Positions 24,955 through 33,394 of a stretch of 64,000 nucleotides of DNA are shown one piece after another. The DNA is from JABWAN01 sp041918175 (GTDB lineage: Bacteria > Zhuqueibacterota > Zhuqueibacteria > Zhuqueibacterales > Zhuqueibacteraceae). The notes under the pieces are model-generated. The model saw only the letters and a program-made list of their open reading frames with translations. It ran no database searches and was not told the DNA's origin. The position numbers and the translations under genes are program-made. Each line of letters opens with the position of its first letter. The first letter of the stretch is position 1. The stretch is taken from NCBI GenBank assembly GCA_041918175.1, contig JAYRWE010000048.1:1-64000 (forward strand). The letters are read 5' to 3'.

Positions 24955-26715
24955 ATGTCTATTTCCGTGAAGCTCAATGATCTCGTGGATGCCATGGAAA
25001 CCTACGGCCCCGAGAAACGGCATTACCTCAACCTGCAAACGGGCGCGGTGCATGCGCTCACCGAGGAAGATTTCCGCGCGGCAGAAGCTGATATTCCACT
25101 AGAAAAATATCCCGAGTGGCAACGCGCCAAAGTCGCCGTCGCGCGCGAAGTGCTGCACTCAAAAGATTATGTTTCGATTCTCGAGCGCTTTGAAATCAAC
25201 GAGTATCGCATGATGGAAGATTTTTGTATGGCGCTCAGCGATCAACAATTGCGCGACGCGATGACCTATGCGATTCAAGGCACCGGCGCATTCCGAAGAT
25301 TCAAAGATCGCCTGCATCATTATGGCATTGCAGATAAGTGGTATGAATATCGCGAAGAACGATACTTCGAGCTGGCGGAGAAATGGTGCGTGGAGCATGA
25401 GATTCCTTTTATCAAGGGCAGTTCCATGTCCGCGCGACGCGCGAAGCATATTCCCGCAAAATCTTTTGTTGAGCCGCCGCCTGTGCCCAAACTGGTGCGC
25501 GCGGAAAAAGCGCAGCGCGTGTTGACAAGTTACACGCGACTGCTGCCGCAACTGGGCCTGACCGAGCTTTTAGCCGCGCTGGTGCAGGCGCCAAGCCACC
25601 CCGGCATTGCGCGACAGGAAGCGCAGGTCGTGCAAGTGCTCGCGAACTATTTTAAGCAACACGGCGTTGCATTTGAATTAAACGAAGTGCGCGAGGGCCG
25701 CCCGAATCTTATTGCGCAGGTGCGCAGCGCAAATGCGGGCAAGCGTCTCGTGCTCTGCGGCCACACTGATACCGTCCCGCCGAATGCCATCACAACCATG
25801 CAGCCGTTTGCCGCGGAGATACGCGAGGGCCGCATGTACGGTCGCGGCACCGTGGATATGAAAGGCGCACTCGCGGCCATGGCCGCGACGCTCGTTGCGC
25901 TCAAAGAATTAAAACTGCTCGCGCGCGGCGAAGTATTGCTTGCTGCAGTGATTGATGAAGAAATGGAGAGCCTCGGCGCGGAGGCCTTGCTGCGCTCCGG
26001 CTTTCATGCTGAGGGCGCAATCATCGGTGAGCCGACGAGCAATCGCGTTGCCGTTGGCCATAAAGGCCTTGAATGGTTGGAAGTGGAATTTCTCGGCAAG
26101 GCCACGCACGGCGCAACGCCGGAGAACGGTTGCAGCGCGGTCTCTGCTGCAGCGCGTTTTATTCGCGCCGTGGAAAAAGACCTCGTGCCGCGTTTTTATA
26201 AACGTCGCCATCCGCTGCTCGGCGCGCCCACGATCAACTTCGGCACGATTCACGGCGGCGATCAACCGAGCACGGTGGCGGAGCGTTGCGTCGTGCAGCT
26301 CGATCGTCGTTGGGTGCCTTCAGAAAGTGTTGAATTGATTTTCGCAGAGTTGGAAGATTTGCTCAATCATTTGCGCCGCGGCATGCCGGGCCTACGCACG
26401 CAAGTGCGTCGCATGCCCGGCGGCATGGCTACGATGGTGCATGGGCCTTTGGAAATTGCGCATGATCATGCGCTCGCGCGCGCCGCGCAAACTGCATGGC
26501 AAGATTTTTATCAAAAGCCTTGCGAGTTGACCGCGTTTCCTGCGTGGACTGATGCGGCTTTGTTTAGCCGCGAAGCAAAAATTCCAAGCCTCGTGTGCGG
26601 CCCCGGCGATCTTGCGCTCGCGCATTCCGCGGAAGAAGCAATTGCGCTTGCAGAAGTTGAAGAAGCCGCGCACATGTATGCGCTCATGGCAGTGAATTTT
26701 CTGGAAGAGCGCTGA
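24955..26715 (+). CDS. UPF0158 domain fused to an M20-family metallopeptidase
   Basis: The 586-residue protein has two clear parts. Residues 1-160 match UPF0158, with the opening pattern of a DLVDAME helix, YLNLQTG strand turn and LHHYGIADKW. Residues 190-586 are an M20 di-zinc peptidase/deacylase of the ArgE/DapE group: GHTDTVPP (His270/Asp272), GRGTVDMKG, the catalytic DEEMES and GEPTSN, then a dimerisation domain and a final metal His in LAHSAEEA. All metal ligands seem present. The fusion is unusual; the frame is continuous, with no internal stop or new start. Preceded by AAAGGAG. A substrate is not evident. Confidence 0.88.
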   Translation: MSISVKLNDLVDAMETYGPEKRHYLNLQTGAVHALTEEDFRAAEADIPLEKYPEWQRAKVAVAREVLHSKDYVSILERFEINEYRMMEDFCMALSDQQLRDAMTYAIQGTGAFRRFKDRLHHYGIADKWYEYREERYFELAEKWCVEHEIPFIKGSSMSARRAKHIPAKSFVEPPPVPKLVRAEKAQRVLTSYTRLLPQLGLTELLAALVQAPSHPGIARQEAQVVQVLANYFKQHGVAFELNEVREGRPNLIAQVRSANAGKRLVLCGHTDTVPPNAITTMQPFAAEIREGRMYGRGTVDMKGALAAMAATLVALKELKLLARGEVLLAAVIDEEMESLGAEALLRSGFHAEGAIIGEPTSNRVAVGHKGLEWLEVEFLGKATHGATPENGCSAVSAAARFIRAVEKDLVPRFYKRRHPLLGAPTINFGTIHGGDQPSTVAERCVVQLDRRWVPSESVELIFAELEDLLNHLRRGMPGLRTQVRRMPGGMATMVHGPLEIAHDHALARAAQTAWQDFYQKPCELTAFPAWTDAALFSREAKIPSLVCGPGDLALAHSAEEAIALAEVEEAAHMYALMAVNFLEER

Positions 26716-26800
26716 ACCTCCGCTCTTGCAATTCGAATCCCCCACACGATCACAGATGAATCCGCTGGAGTGGATGAATATGTCAGAGCGCAGTCATTTC

Positions 26801-26850
26801 TCGCACGAAAGAAGATTACCATCTTTCGTGACAGCCCCATTCTCGTGCGA
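26801..26850. repeat. Interspersed palindromic repeat (TCGCACGA/TCGTGCGA)
   Basis: Outer arms TCGCACGA (26801-26808) and TCGTGCGA (26843-26850) enclose an inner CACGAAAGA/TCTTTCGTG pairing. The same three-part arrangement recurs at 27005-27053. The element has no coding content. Confidence 0.55.
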
Positions 26851-26881
26851 CTTGGCCTCGCGCTCGTGACGCCCACCAATC

Positions 26882-26992
26882 ATGTCAAACGCACCCTCTC
26901 TCGCCGCGCTCATTCATGAAGTTGCGGCCGCGATCGCTGCCGGCAATGCCGCCGCGCTCACGTCTCTGCTTGCCGCGCATCCACAGCGATGA
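26882..26992 (+). pseudogene. Short open frame, probable gene remnant
   Basis: This is a 36-residue Ala/Leu-rich frame with the composition of a helical repeat (LIHEVAAAIAAGNAAALTSL). It starts properly with ATG and ends at TGA 12 bp before the palindromic repeat at 27005-27053. Its codon use resembles neighbouring genes, so it may be the N-terminal stub of a larger helical or ankyrin-like gene decayed by repeat activity. Nothing identifies the parent gene. Confidence 0.35.
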
Positions 26993-27004
26993 AGTTGAGA
27001 ATGC

Positions 27005-27053
27005 TCCCACGAAATCAAACCGCTGTTTTCGTGGCAGTTCTATTTTCGTGGGA
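27005..27053. repeat. Interspersed palindromic repeat (TCCCACGAAA/TTTCGTGGGA)
   Basis: Perfect 10-bp outer arms are combined with an internal TTTTCGTGG segment that can pair with the left arm. The layout is the same as at 26801-26850, and the right half (TTCTATTTTCG then GGGAGAAA) recurs at about 20068-20090. It sits 49 bp before the Rieske gene. Confidence 0.6.
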
Positions 27054-27101
27054 GAAAATCTAGCCTTTGATGCAACTCTACCCCTTTGTATTGGAGCACA
27101 C

Positions 27102-28199
27102 ATGCCGCAATCCGCTTTCACCTTCGAACCCGATCTCGCCCGCGCCGCAACCATTCCTGCAAGTTGGTATACCGACCCCCTCCGCCTGCAACTTGAGCAG
27201 CAAAAAATTTTTAAGAGCACATGGCAATTCGCGCTCTCGCTCGAACATTTGCGCTGGCCCGGTAACTATGCCGCGATTGAAGTGGCCGGTGTTCCGCTCG
27301 TGCTCACGCGCGATCTCGAAGGCAAGCTGCGCGCGTTTTATAATGTCTGTCGCCATCGCGCCGGTGAAGTGGCGAAAGGCATGGGCAATCGCAAAACCTT
27401 GCAATGCTCGTATCACGGCTGGCTCTATGGTTTGGATGGCTGCTTGCGCAACACGCCGGAGTTCGAAGGCGTGGAAAATTTTGACAAACAAAATTTCGGA
27501 CTCCTGCCCGTGCGCATCGAAACCTGGGGGCCGTTTGCGTTTGTGAACATGAATCCCAACGCGCCCTCGTTGCTCGAAACGCTGGGCAACATTCCAACCG
27601 AGACCGCGGCGTTCAATTTCGAAAACATGCGCCTTGTGGAGCGCCGCGATTATTACGTGAACGCGAATTGGAAAGTGTACGTCGACAACTATCTCGAAGG
27701 CTATCACGTGCCCGTCGCGCATCCGGGTTTGTATCGCGAGTTGGATTATGACAACTATCGCGTGGATACGTTTCGCTATTACTCTTCGCAATACGCGCCC
27801 ATTCGTCCGATGCATGTCGAAGACGAAAGCGGCCGCGTGTATAAAACGCTGGCGGGCGATGAGAAAGCGTTTTACTACTGGCTCTTTCCGAATTTCATGC
27901 TCAACATCTATCTCGGCATGTTGCAGATTAACGTCATCGTGCCGCTCAGCCACGAGCGCACGCTCACGATTTTCGAATGGTACTTCAGCGACCCCGGCAC
28001 GCCCGAAGTGTGGAAAATTTTGCAAGACTCCATTGCGTTCAGCGACGAGATTCAACAGGAAGACCTTGCCATTTGCGAGCAAGTTTGGCGCGGCTTGAAC
28101 AGCGGCGTCTACGATCGCGGCCGCTATTGCACGAAACGCGAAAACGGCGTGCATCATTTTCACGGATTGTTGAGCGAGTTTTTGAATGCAGCAACATAA
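27102..28199 (+). CDS. Rieske [2Fe-2S] aromatic-ring-hydroxylating-type oxygenase alpha subunit
   Basis: The 365-residue protein starts at ATG 27102; the upstream in-frame stretch overlaps repeat DNA. The Rieske ligands are C83-x-H85 and C102-x2-H105 (in CRHRAG and CSYHGW). The mononuclear iron site is supplied by the motif NYLEGYHVPVAHPGL. Length fits the choline-monooxygenase/SRPBCC group that oxidises small quaternary amines or aromatic acids. No ferredoxin reductase gene is adjacent, so electron supply must come from elsewhere. The substrate is not determinable. Confidence 0.92.
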   Translation: MPQSAFTFEPDLARAATIPASWYTDPLRLQLEQQKIFKSTWQFALSLEHLRWPGNYAAIEVAGVPLVLTRDLEGKLRAFYNVCRHRAGEVAKGMGNRKTLQCSYHGWLYGLDGCLRNTPEFEGVENFDKQNFGLLPVRIETWGPFAFVNMNPNAPSLLETLGNIPTETAAFNFENMRLVERRDYYVNANWKVYVDNYLEGYHVPVAHPGLYRELDYDNYRVDTFRYYSSQYAPIRPMHVEDESGRVYKTLAGDEKAFYYWLFPNFMLNIYLGMLQINVIVPLSHERTLTIFEWYFSDPGTPEVWKILQDSIAFSDEIQQEDLAICEQVWRGLNSGVYDRGRYCTKRENGVHHFHGLLSEFLNAAT

Positions 28200-28219
28200 C
28201 GAATGCTTACGCCGTTGTT

Positions 28220-28490
28220 GTAGTCTCGCCCCCTTGTGGGGCGCTGTTGCAAGCACTAAATCTATTTTTAATATATTGCCCACAAGAGGCATAGATGTCA
28301 AGCTAAGAGCCCGATCCTAGAAATTTCCCCCTTGAAGGGGTGTTGCTCGGCATATGAAGAAATAAAACACGGATTGAAATCACTCTTTGCCCTCAAGCAC
28401 ACCCCCCTGGCCCCCCTCAAGGGGGGAATTGTCGGTGCATGTTTCCTTGACTTGACACCTATGCCTCCCACAAGAGGGCAAGGCTACGAA
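28220..28490. repeat. Composite of nested palindromic elements
   Basis: The outer part (28220-28315 and about 28440-28490) carries facing arms: TTGCCCACAAG then GGCATAGATGTCAAG on the left, and its imperfect reverse complement on the right. It begins with the CGCCCCCTTGTGGGGCG arm related to 1989-2073. Between the arms lies a second element at 28321-28433, so one repeat seems to have landed in another. No gene occupies 28200-28508. Confidence 0.5.
28321..28433. repeat. Second member of the CCCCCTTGAGGGGG MITE-like family
   Basis: The left arm (28321-28346) and right arm (28397-28433) are inverted repeats. They share the CCCCCTTGA core and the CACCCCCCTGGCCCCCCTC tail with the element at 14736-14862, and the length is similar (113 versus 127 bp). 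Confidence 0.65.
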
Positions 28491-28508
28491 CACCGCACTC
28501 ACTAGAAT

Positions 28509-29624
28509 ATGAAAACCCCAATCACCGCTTCGCAGATTTCCGCTTTTCGTTTGCAACGCCATCATTTGTTAGATACACCAACCGCGCGCCTCGAAACCAT
28601 TTGCCGCGAGGTGTGCGGCATGCAGGCGCAAGTCATGTCCGCCGCGGAAATGGCATGGTGGGCGCGCAATCATGCGCTCACACGCGCGCAGATTCAAACC
28701 GCGCTTTGGAACAAGCGGGCATTGATCAAAACCTATGCGCTGCGCGGCACGCTGCATATTCTCACCGCAAAAGATTTTCCGGTTTATGTGAGCGCGTTGC
28801 GCAGAAGTCATGTCGAGAGCGCGCGCAAAGTCAGAATACGCGTCGGCCTCTCCATGAAAGAGATTGAGGCGCTTGACACCCTCGCGCTAAACGCGCTGCA
28901 AGGCGGGCCTTTGACGAAAGGCGCGCTGGCCGAGGAAGTCAAAACGAAAGTCGGGAAAAAAGTGGCCGCGGTCATGGAAGGATTTTGGAACATCTTTCGC
29001 CCGTTGTTCGCCGCGGGTTTGATTTGTTACGGGCCTCCGCAAGGGCAAGAGGTCACGTTCATCCGCGTGGCGCAGTGGCTGCCTGCTTATAAAGAAATTG
29101 CAGAAGACGAGGCGCGGCAAATTTTATTGCGCCGCTATTTGTGCGCCTATGGCCCGGCCACGCCACAAGACTTCGCGCGCTGGACTGGCATTGCCATGAC
29201 GGAAGTGAAAACCGTGTTCGCGGCGCTTGCAGAGGAACTGCGCGAAGTTGAAAGCGCGCAGACAAAGAGCTTCATTCTCCGCAAAGATTACGAACCACTC
29301 TGCGCGAGCACCACGCCCGAAACCACTCTCCGCCTCTTGCCGAGTTTCGATCCTTACATGCTTGGTCAGGTTGATAAAAGCCTTTTGGTGGATGAAAAAA
29401 ACTATAAGCGCGTGTATCGCAATCAAGGCTGGCTCTCGCATGTGATCTTGTTGAACGGCAGAGTTATCGGCGTGTGGAAGTATGAGCGTCGCGGCACGCT
29501 ATGGGAGTTTGCAGTCGAGCCGTTTGAAAAATTTTCGAACGCGCTGCGCGCGCAAATCCTCGCCGAAGCCGAAGACCTCGGAAAGTTTTTGGGGATTGCG
29601 TGGGAAAAGATTTATTGTTCGTAG
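28509..29624 (+). CDS. AlkZ/AlkX-like DNA glycosylase (HTH_42 family)
   Basis: The 371-residue protein shows the winged-helix tandem of the YcaQ/AlkZ family. The catalytic QxQ appears as GMQAQ (Gln39/Gln41). The beta-hairpin segment TYALRGTLHIL and C-terminal SFDPYMLGQVDK follow the expected order. AlkZ-type enzymes unhook interstrand crosslinks and remove bulky alkyl purines; related members without toxin clusters act in general alkylation repair. There is no biosynthetic cluster here, so a general repair role (AlkX-like) is more likely. Confidence 0.83.
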   Translation: MKTPITASQISAFRLQRHHLLDTPTARLETICREVCGMQAQVMSAAEMAWWARNHALTRAQIQTALWNKRALIKTYALRGTLHILTAKDFPVYVSALRRSHVESARKVRIRVGLSMKEIEALDTLALNALQGGPLTKGALAEEVKTKVGKKVAAVMEGFWNIFRPLFAAGLICYGPPQGQEVTFIRVAQWLPAYKEIAEDEARQILLRRYLCAYGPATPQDFARWTGIAMTEVKTVFAALAEELREVESAQTKSFILRKDYEPLCASTTPETTLRLLPSFDPYMLGQVDKSLLVDEKNYKRVYRNQGWLSHVILLNGRVIGVWKYERRGTLWEFAVEPFEKFSNALRAQILAEAEDLGKFLGIAWEKIYCS

Positions 29625-29708
29625 TAGCTCCTGCAGGAGTCGGTTGTGCTGTGAAGTCTGCGCCTAATGGGTTTTGACCTTCAAAACCGGTAGTCACCTC
29701 CACGAATT

Positions 29709-29846
29709 GTCATTCAGAAGGAATCTTTTTACTCGCTAGAGACTCTTTCCAGTGCTCAAAAAGATTCCTTACTGAATGACAGGATATAAGTGGTGTGCTT
29801 CGTTACCGAACTTGATCGTCAAAACTCATAAGTCGCTACTACGAAC
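29709..29846. repeat. 137-bp composite repeat, copy 1
   Basis: The first 72 bp have terminal inverted repeats (GTCATTCAGAAGGAATC and its complement). The next 65 bp include CGTTACCGAACTTGATCGTC and end CTACTACGAAC. The whole sequence recurs inverted at 31415-31551 with about 85-90 percent identity by eye. The gap 29625-29912 also has a CTCCTGCAGGAG palindrome near 29628 and no gene. Confidence 0.75.
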
Positions 29847-29912
29847 TTTTTTTTAACCTTTTTCCGCCCTTCGCAGTATATAATGCAGAACCAGCAATGA
29901 GGCCAAAATCGC

Positions 29913-30458
29913 GTGCATGCGCCGTCTGATAATTTGCTCATGGAACAAGTTCGAGAAGGCGAGGTGAATAAGCTCGGTGTGTTGTTCGAGCGGCATCATC
30001 TCATGCTTTTCAATTTCTTTCTGCGTTCGTGCAGCGACCGCGCGGCGAGCGAGGATTTGGTGCAGGAAGTTTTTCTGCGCATCCTGCGCTATCGCCACAC
30101 GTTTCGCGGGGAGAGCAAGTTTACAGTGTGGATGTACAGCATTGCGCGCAACACGTTCGCGGATCATTATCGCAAGCGCCAACGCGAGCAGCCGCTCACG
30201 GAGGAGCAACTCGATCGCGCACATCCTGATCCGCTCGCTTCCGATGCGCTGGCAGAGCGGCATGAACATGCGCTCTTGCACAAAGCGCTCGCGCGACTCT
30301 CGCCGGAGAAACGCGAAGTGCTCGTGCTCAGCCGCTTTCAAGAGTTGAAATACGAAGACATCGCGGAGATGTTGAACTGCCCAGTGGGCACGATTAAAGC
30401 GCGCGTGCATTGGGCGCTGAAAGATCTGCGCGAAAATTTTTTAGAGCTGACGCAATGA
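29913..30458 (+). CDS. ECF-type RNA polymerase sigma factor
   Basis: The 181-residue protein starts with GTG, with a GAGG sequence nine bases upstream. Region 2 (about 25-95) includes SEDLVQEVFLRILRY and FTVWMYSIARNTFADHYRK. Region 4 (about 125-175) includes LSPEKREVLVLSRFQELKYEDIAEML with the recognition helix PVGTIKARVHWA. It is complete and typical of ECF factors of the SigW/RpoE type. The anti-sigma gene follows after a palindromic repeat, and the two are bracketed by facing copies of a 137-bp repeat. The promoter is not identifiable. Confidence 0.93.
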   Translation: MHAPSDNLLMEQVREGEVNKLGVLFERHHLMLFNFFLRSCSDRAASEDLVQEVFLRILRYRHTFRGESKFTVWMYSIARNTFADHYRKRQREQPLTEEQLDRAHPDPLASDALAERHEHALLHKALARLSPEKREVLVLSRFQELKYEDIAEMLNCPVGTIKARVHWALKDLRENFLELTQ

Positions 30459-30467
30459 GAAGCGCTC

Positions 30468-30532
30468 GTAGTAACGCCTTCAGGCGTTCGAGGCTTATAA
30501 ACAAAAAATGCCTGAAGGCATCACGACGAACG
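30468..30532. repeat. Palindromic element between sigma and anti-sigma genes
   Basis: Arms CGTAGTAACGCCTTCAGGCG and an imperfect complement ending in GACGAACG form a 65-bp inverted repeat. The GCCTTCAGGC core recurs at about 20118-20150. It may form a hairpin in the message between the two genes. Confidence 0.6.
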
Positions 30533-30597
30533 TTCTTTTGCATTCTTCCCGAATAACAGTTGGCTCGATTTAAAAATAAACATCACAAACAAAAAAC

Positions 30598-31413
30598 ATG
30601 AACTGCTCAGAACTTCACGAACTCATTCCGGATTATCTCACTGGAAGTTTGGCGCGCGCTGCGCAAGATGAAGCCGCGGCGCATCTCGTGACGTGCGCAA
30701 GCTGCCAACAAGAAGTGGCGAGCCTCAGCGGCATGTGGATGCAACTCGGGCGTTTGCCGCAAGAGCAACCCTCTCCTGTCATGCGGCCGCGTTTTTATGC
30801 CATGCTCGAGGCTTACGAACAAGGCTTGCAACGCGAGCAGCTTTTGCCTTCTGCGCGCGAGCGTTTCAACGTGTGGCTCGCGCAATGGTGGCCGAAACAA
30901 CCGGCGTTGCAGCTTGGTTTTGCCGCGGCGTTTCTGTTGCTCGGAATTTTCCTGGGCCAACGTTTCGCGCGCACGAGTGCAGACACCAGCGAGATCGCGG
31001 TATTGCGCAGCGAGGTGCAAAGCATGCAGCAAAGAGTCGCGCTCTCGCTCTTGCAACAGCCTTCGCCGAGCGACCGTTTGGCCGGCGTGAGTTGGGTTAA
31101 TCAAATGCAAGCGCCCGATCAAGACGTGTTGAATCTTCTGCTCCGCACTTTGACCGAAGACCCGAATATCAACGTGCGCTTGGCCGCGGCCGAAGCTTTG
31201 AGCGTTTACGGCAATGAGGATTTGGTGCGACAAGGCATCGTGGCCGCGCTGCCGCGCCAAACTTCGCCGCTGGTGCAGATTCGTTTGATCAAGCTGCTCA
31301 TTGAACTGCGCGAGAAAAACGCGCACACGGCGTTGCAGCAGCTTATGCAAAACGAACGGCTCAACCAAGAAGTACGCAAACAGGCGGAGATTGGGTTGAA
31401 GGAATTGTATTAA
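30598..31413 (+). CDS. Zinc-finger anti-sigma factor with HEAT-repeat C terminus
   Basis: The 271-residue protein has the N-terminal zf-HC2 domain with MNCSELHELIPDYL and the HLVTCASC motif (H-x3-C-x2-C). A membrane helix (about 102-121, GFAAAFLLLGIFLG) follows. The C-terminal periplasmic part (about 155-271) has the HEAT-like pattern of paired helices (NVRLAAAEALSVYGN; SPLVQIRLIKLLIEL; VRKQAEIGLKEL). The HEAT part probably binds a partner outside the membrane, perhaps a DUF4097 protein; that is inference. Two DUF4097 genes follow downstream. Confidence 0.85.
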   Translation: MNCSELHELIPDYLTGSLARAAQDEAAAHLVTCASCQQEVASLSGMWMQLGRLPQEQPSPVMRPRFYAMLEAYEQGLQREQLLPSARERFNVWLAQWWPKQPALQLGFAAAFLLLGIFLGQRFARTSADTSEIAVLRSEVQSMQQRVALSLLQQPSPSDRLAGVSWVNQMQAPDQDVLNLLLRTLTEDPNINVRLAAAEALSVYGNEDLVRQGIVAALPRQTSPLVQIRLIKLLIELREKNAHTALQQLMQNERLNQEVRKQAEIGLKELY

Positions 31414-31414
31414 C

Positions 31415-31551
31415 GTTCGTAGTAGCGCCTTATGAAATTTGACGATCAAATTCGGTAACGAGGCACATCACCCGTATCATGTCATTCAGAAGGAATCCTT
31501 TTGAGCACTGGCGTAAGTCTCCAGCGAGTAAAAAGATTCCTTCTGAATGAC
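31415..31551. repeat. 137-bp composite repeat, copy 2 (inverted)
   Basis: This is the reverse complement of 29709-29846 and starts two bases after the anti-sigma stop codon. It includes the palindromic 72-bp part at its right end (GTCATTCAGAAGGAATC arms). Confidence 0.75.
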
Positions 31552-31571
31552 ACCCTATAGGAGAATTTCTC

Positions 31572-32417
31572 ATGTTCACAAACCTGATGCTCATATGCCT
31601 CCTTATGCTCAGTTCTTCAGATTTCAAATTCGAAGAACGCGAGGACATTAAACAAACGCTGCGCTTTTCAAATCCCGCGCAGGCCAAACATGTGATTGTC
31701 GATAATATCAACGGCGCGATCACGGTCACGGGCTATGGCGGCGCCGAAGTGCAACTCGTCGCGCAGCGGCTTTCGCGCGGTCGCACGCAAGAAAAACTCG
31801 CGCTCGCCAAGCAGGAAGTGACATTGGATATTTCCGAAAAGAGCAACGTCATCAAGCTATTCGTGGACGGCCCGTTTCGCCGCAAAGACGGTGAGACGAA
31901 TTATCGCGGCAGCCGGTATTATGGCTACGAAGTGGCGTTCGAGTTCACGTTGCAAGTGCCGTATCAAACTGATCTCACGCTCAAGACCGTGAATGAGGGC
32001 GATATTAAAGTGGAAAATGTCAAAGGCGAGTTTGACGTGGATAATATCAACGGCGGCGTGACCATGCTCAGCGTGGGCGGCGGCGGGCATGTCTATGCGC
32101 TCAACGAGGACGTTGAGGTGCGGTTCAAAACGAGTCCGGATCGCGGCTCATACTTCGGCTCGCTCAATGGCGACGTGCGCGTGAGCGTGCCCGAGGATTT
32201 CGGCGCGATTGCGCGATTCAAAACTTTCAACGGCGAAATTTACACCGACTTTCCGGCAACGTATCTTGCAAGCAGTGTTGCCGAGCGGGAGCGTAAAAAC
32301 GGCATGCTAGTGTATCGCGCGGATCGCGCCACGAGCGTGCGCCTCGGCAAAGGCGGGCCGGAGCTTGAATTTGAAGGCTTCAATGGCGATATTTTTATCC
32401 TGAAAAACGAACGTTAG
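31572..32417 (+). CDS. DUF4097-like exported protein A
   Basis: The 281-residue protein has a short N-terminal signal (about 1-17) and a beta-rich body. The recurrent pattern VDNINGAITVTGYGGAEVQL, then VNEGDIKVENVKGEFDVDNINGGVTMLSVGG in pieces, is typical of DUF4097 solenoid strands. It ends with a conserved ELEFEGFNGDIFILK strand. The protein at 32465 shares the ending (EIQFSTFNGDVYIR). It follows the sigma/anti-sigma pair after the inverted repeat. Function unknown; a cell-surface sensor or scaffold in the stress response is suggested by context. Confidence 0.72.
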   Translation: MFTNLMLICLLMLSSSDFKFEEREDIKQTLRFSNPAQAKHVIVDNINGAITVTGYGGAEVQLVAQRLSRGRTQEKLALAKQEVTLDISEKSNVIKLFVDGPFRRKDGETNYRGSRYYGYEVAFEFTLQVPYQTDLTLKTVNEGDIKVENVKGEFDVDNINGGVTMLSVGGGGHVYALNEDVEVRFKTSPDRGSYFGSLNGDVRVSVPEDFGAIARFKTFNGEIYTDFPATYLASSVAERERKNGMLVYRADRATSVRLGKGGPELEFEGFNGDIFILKNER

Positions 32418-32464
32418 CGCATTATTGTGCAAATGATCATTCCAACCTAAACGAGGACTGCTAC

Positions 32465-33355
32465 ATGAAACAACTTTCAAAATATTTGCTCATGGCTTGC
32501 GTTGTCATGAGCGTGCAACTCTCGGCGCAAACACCGGAGCGCGGCTCGGATCGTTTGACGATTCCATTGAGCAATCCGGAGCGCCCGGCCATTCTCAAAG
32601 CGGGCTTGATGAACGGCGGCATCACGGTGAAGGCCTATCCCGGCAAGGAAATTATTGTCGAAGCGAAAGTGCGCACGGCGCGCTATTCCAAAGATAAGCA
32701 CAAAGACAAAGATAAAGATTACGACCGCGAAGACGAAAACGAGCGTCCGAGCCGCGAGAGTAAAAGAGCCGGCATGCGTCGTTTGGAAATTAATACCACC
32801 GGGCTTGCGGTGGAGGAAGACAACAACGTTGTGGAAGTCGAGGCGGGCTCGATGAGCCGCACGATTGATCTCACCATACAAGTGCCGGTGCGCACCTCGG
32901 TGGAATTGAGCTGCTTGAATGACGGCGACATTGTGATCGAAGGCGTGATCGGCGAAATTGAAGTGAGCAACACCAATGGCGCAGTGACGATCACCAATGT
33001 AAGCGGCTCCGCGGTGGCGCATGCATTGAATGACGACGTGCGCGTCACCTTTGCGAAGGTCGATCCGAACAAGGCCATGTCGTTCAGTTCGCTCAATGGC
33101 GATATCGATGTGACGTTCCCGCCGGACGTGAAGGTGACGGTGAGCATGAAATCCGACAACGGCGAGATCTTTAGCGACTTCGATATAGATTTGAAACCAA
33201 CGGAACGCCGTTTGGAAGAGGACAGCCGCAGCGAAGGCGGCAAGTATCGCATTCGCGTGGAAAAGGCGATGATCGGCACGATCAACGGCGGCGGCCCGGA
33301 GATTCAGTTCTCGACGTTTAATGGGGACGTTTATATAAGGAGCCAAAAGAGATAA
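32465..33355 (+). CDS. DUF4097-like exported protein B with charged insert
   Basis: The 296-residue protein has a signal peptide (about 1-22, ending SAQ) and beta strands with the INGG, TNGAVTITNVSG and SLNGDIDVTFPP patterns of DUF4097 proteins. An unusual lysine/aspartate-rich insert (about residues 72-100, KDKHKDKDKDYDRED then Glu/Arg-rich) interrupts the N-terminal half and is probably disordered. It follows protein A by 47 bp, so the two are co-transcribed paralogues. Function unknown. Confidence 0.7.
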   Translation: MKQLSKYLLMACVVMSVQLSAQTPERGSDRLTIPLSNPERPAILKAGLMNGGITVKAYPGKEIIVEAKVRTARYSKDKHKDKDKDYDREDENERPSRESKRAGMRRLEINTTGLAVEEDNNVVEVEAGSMSRTIDLTIQVPVRTSVELSCLNDGDIVIEGVIGEIEVSNTNGAVTITNVSGSAVAHALNDDVRVTFAKVDPNKAMSFSSLNGDIDVTFPPDVKVTVSMKSDNGEIFSDFDIDLKPTERRLEEDSRSEGGKYRIRVEKAMIGTINGGGPEIQFSTFNGDVYIRSQKR

Positions 33356-33394
33356 GGAGGCAAGGAGCGGAGACGAGGAGGAAAATGGGGGCGT

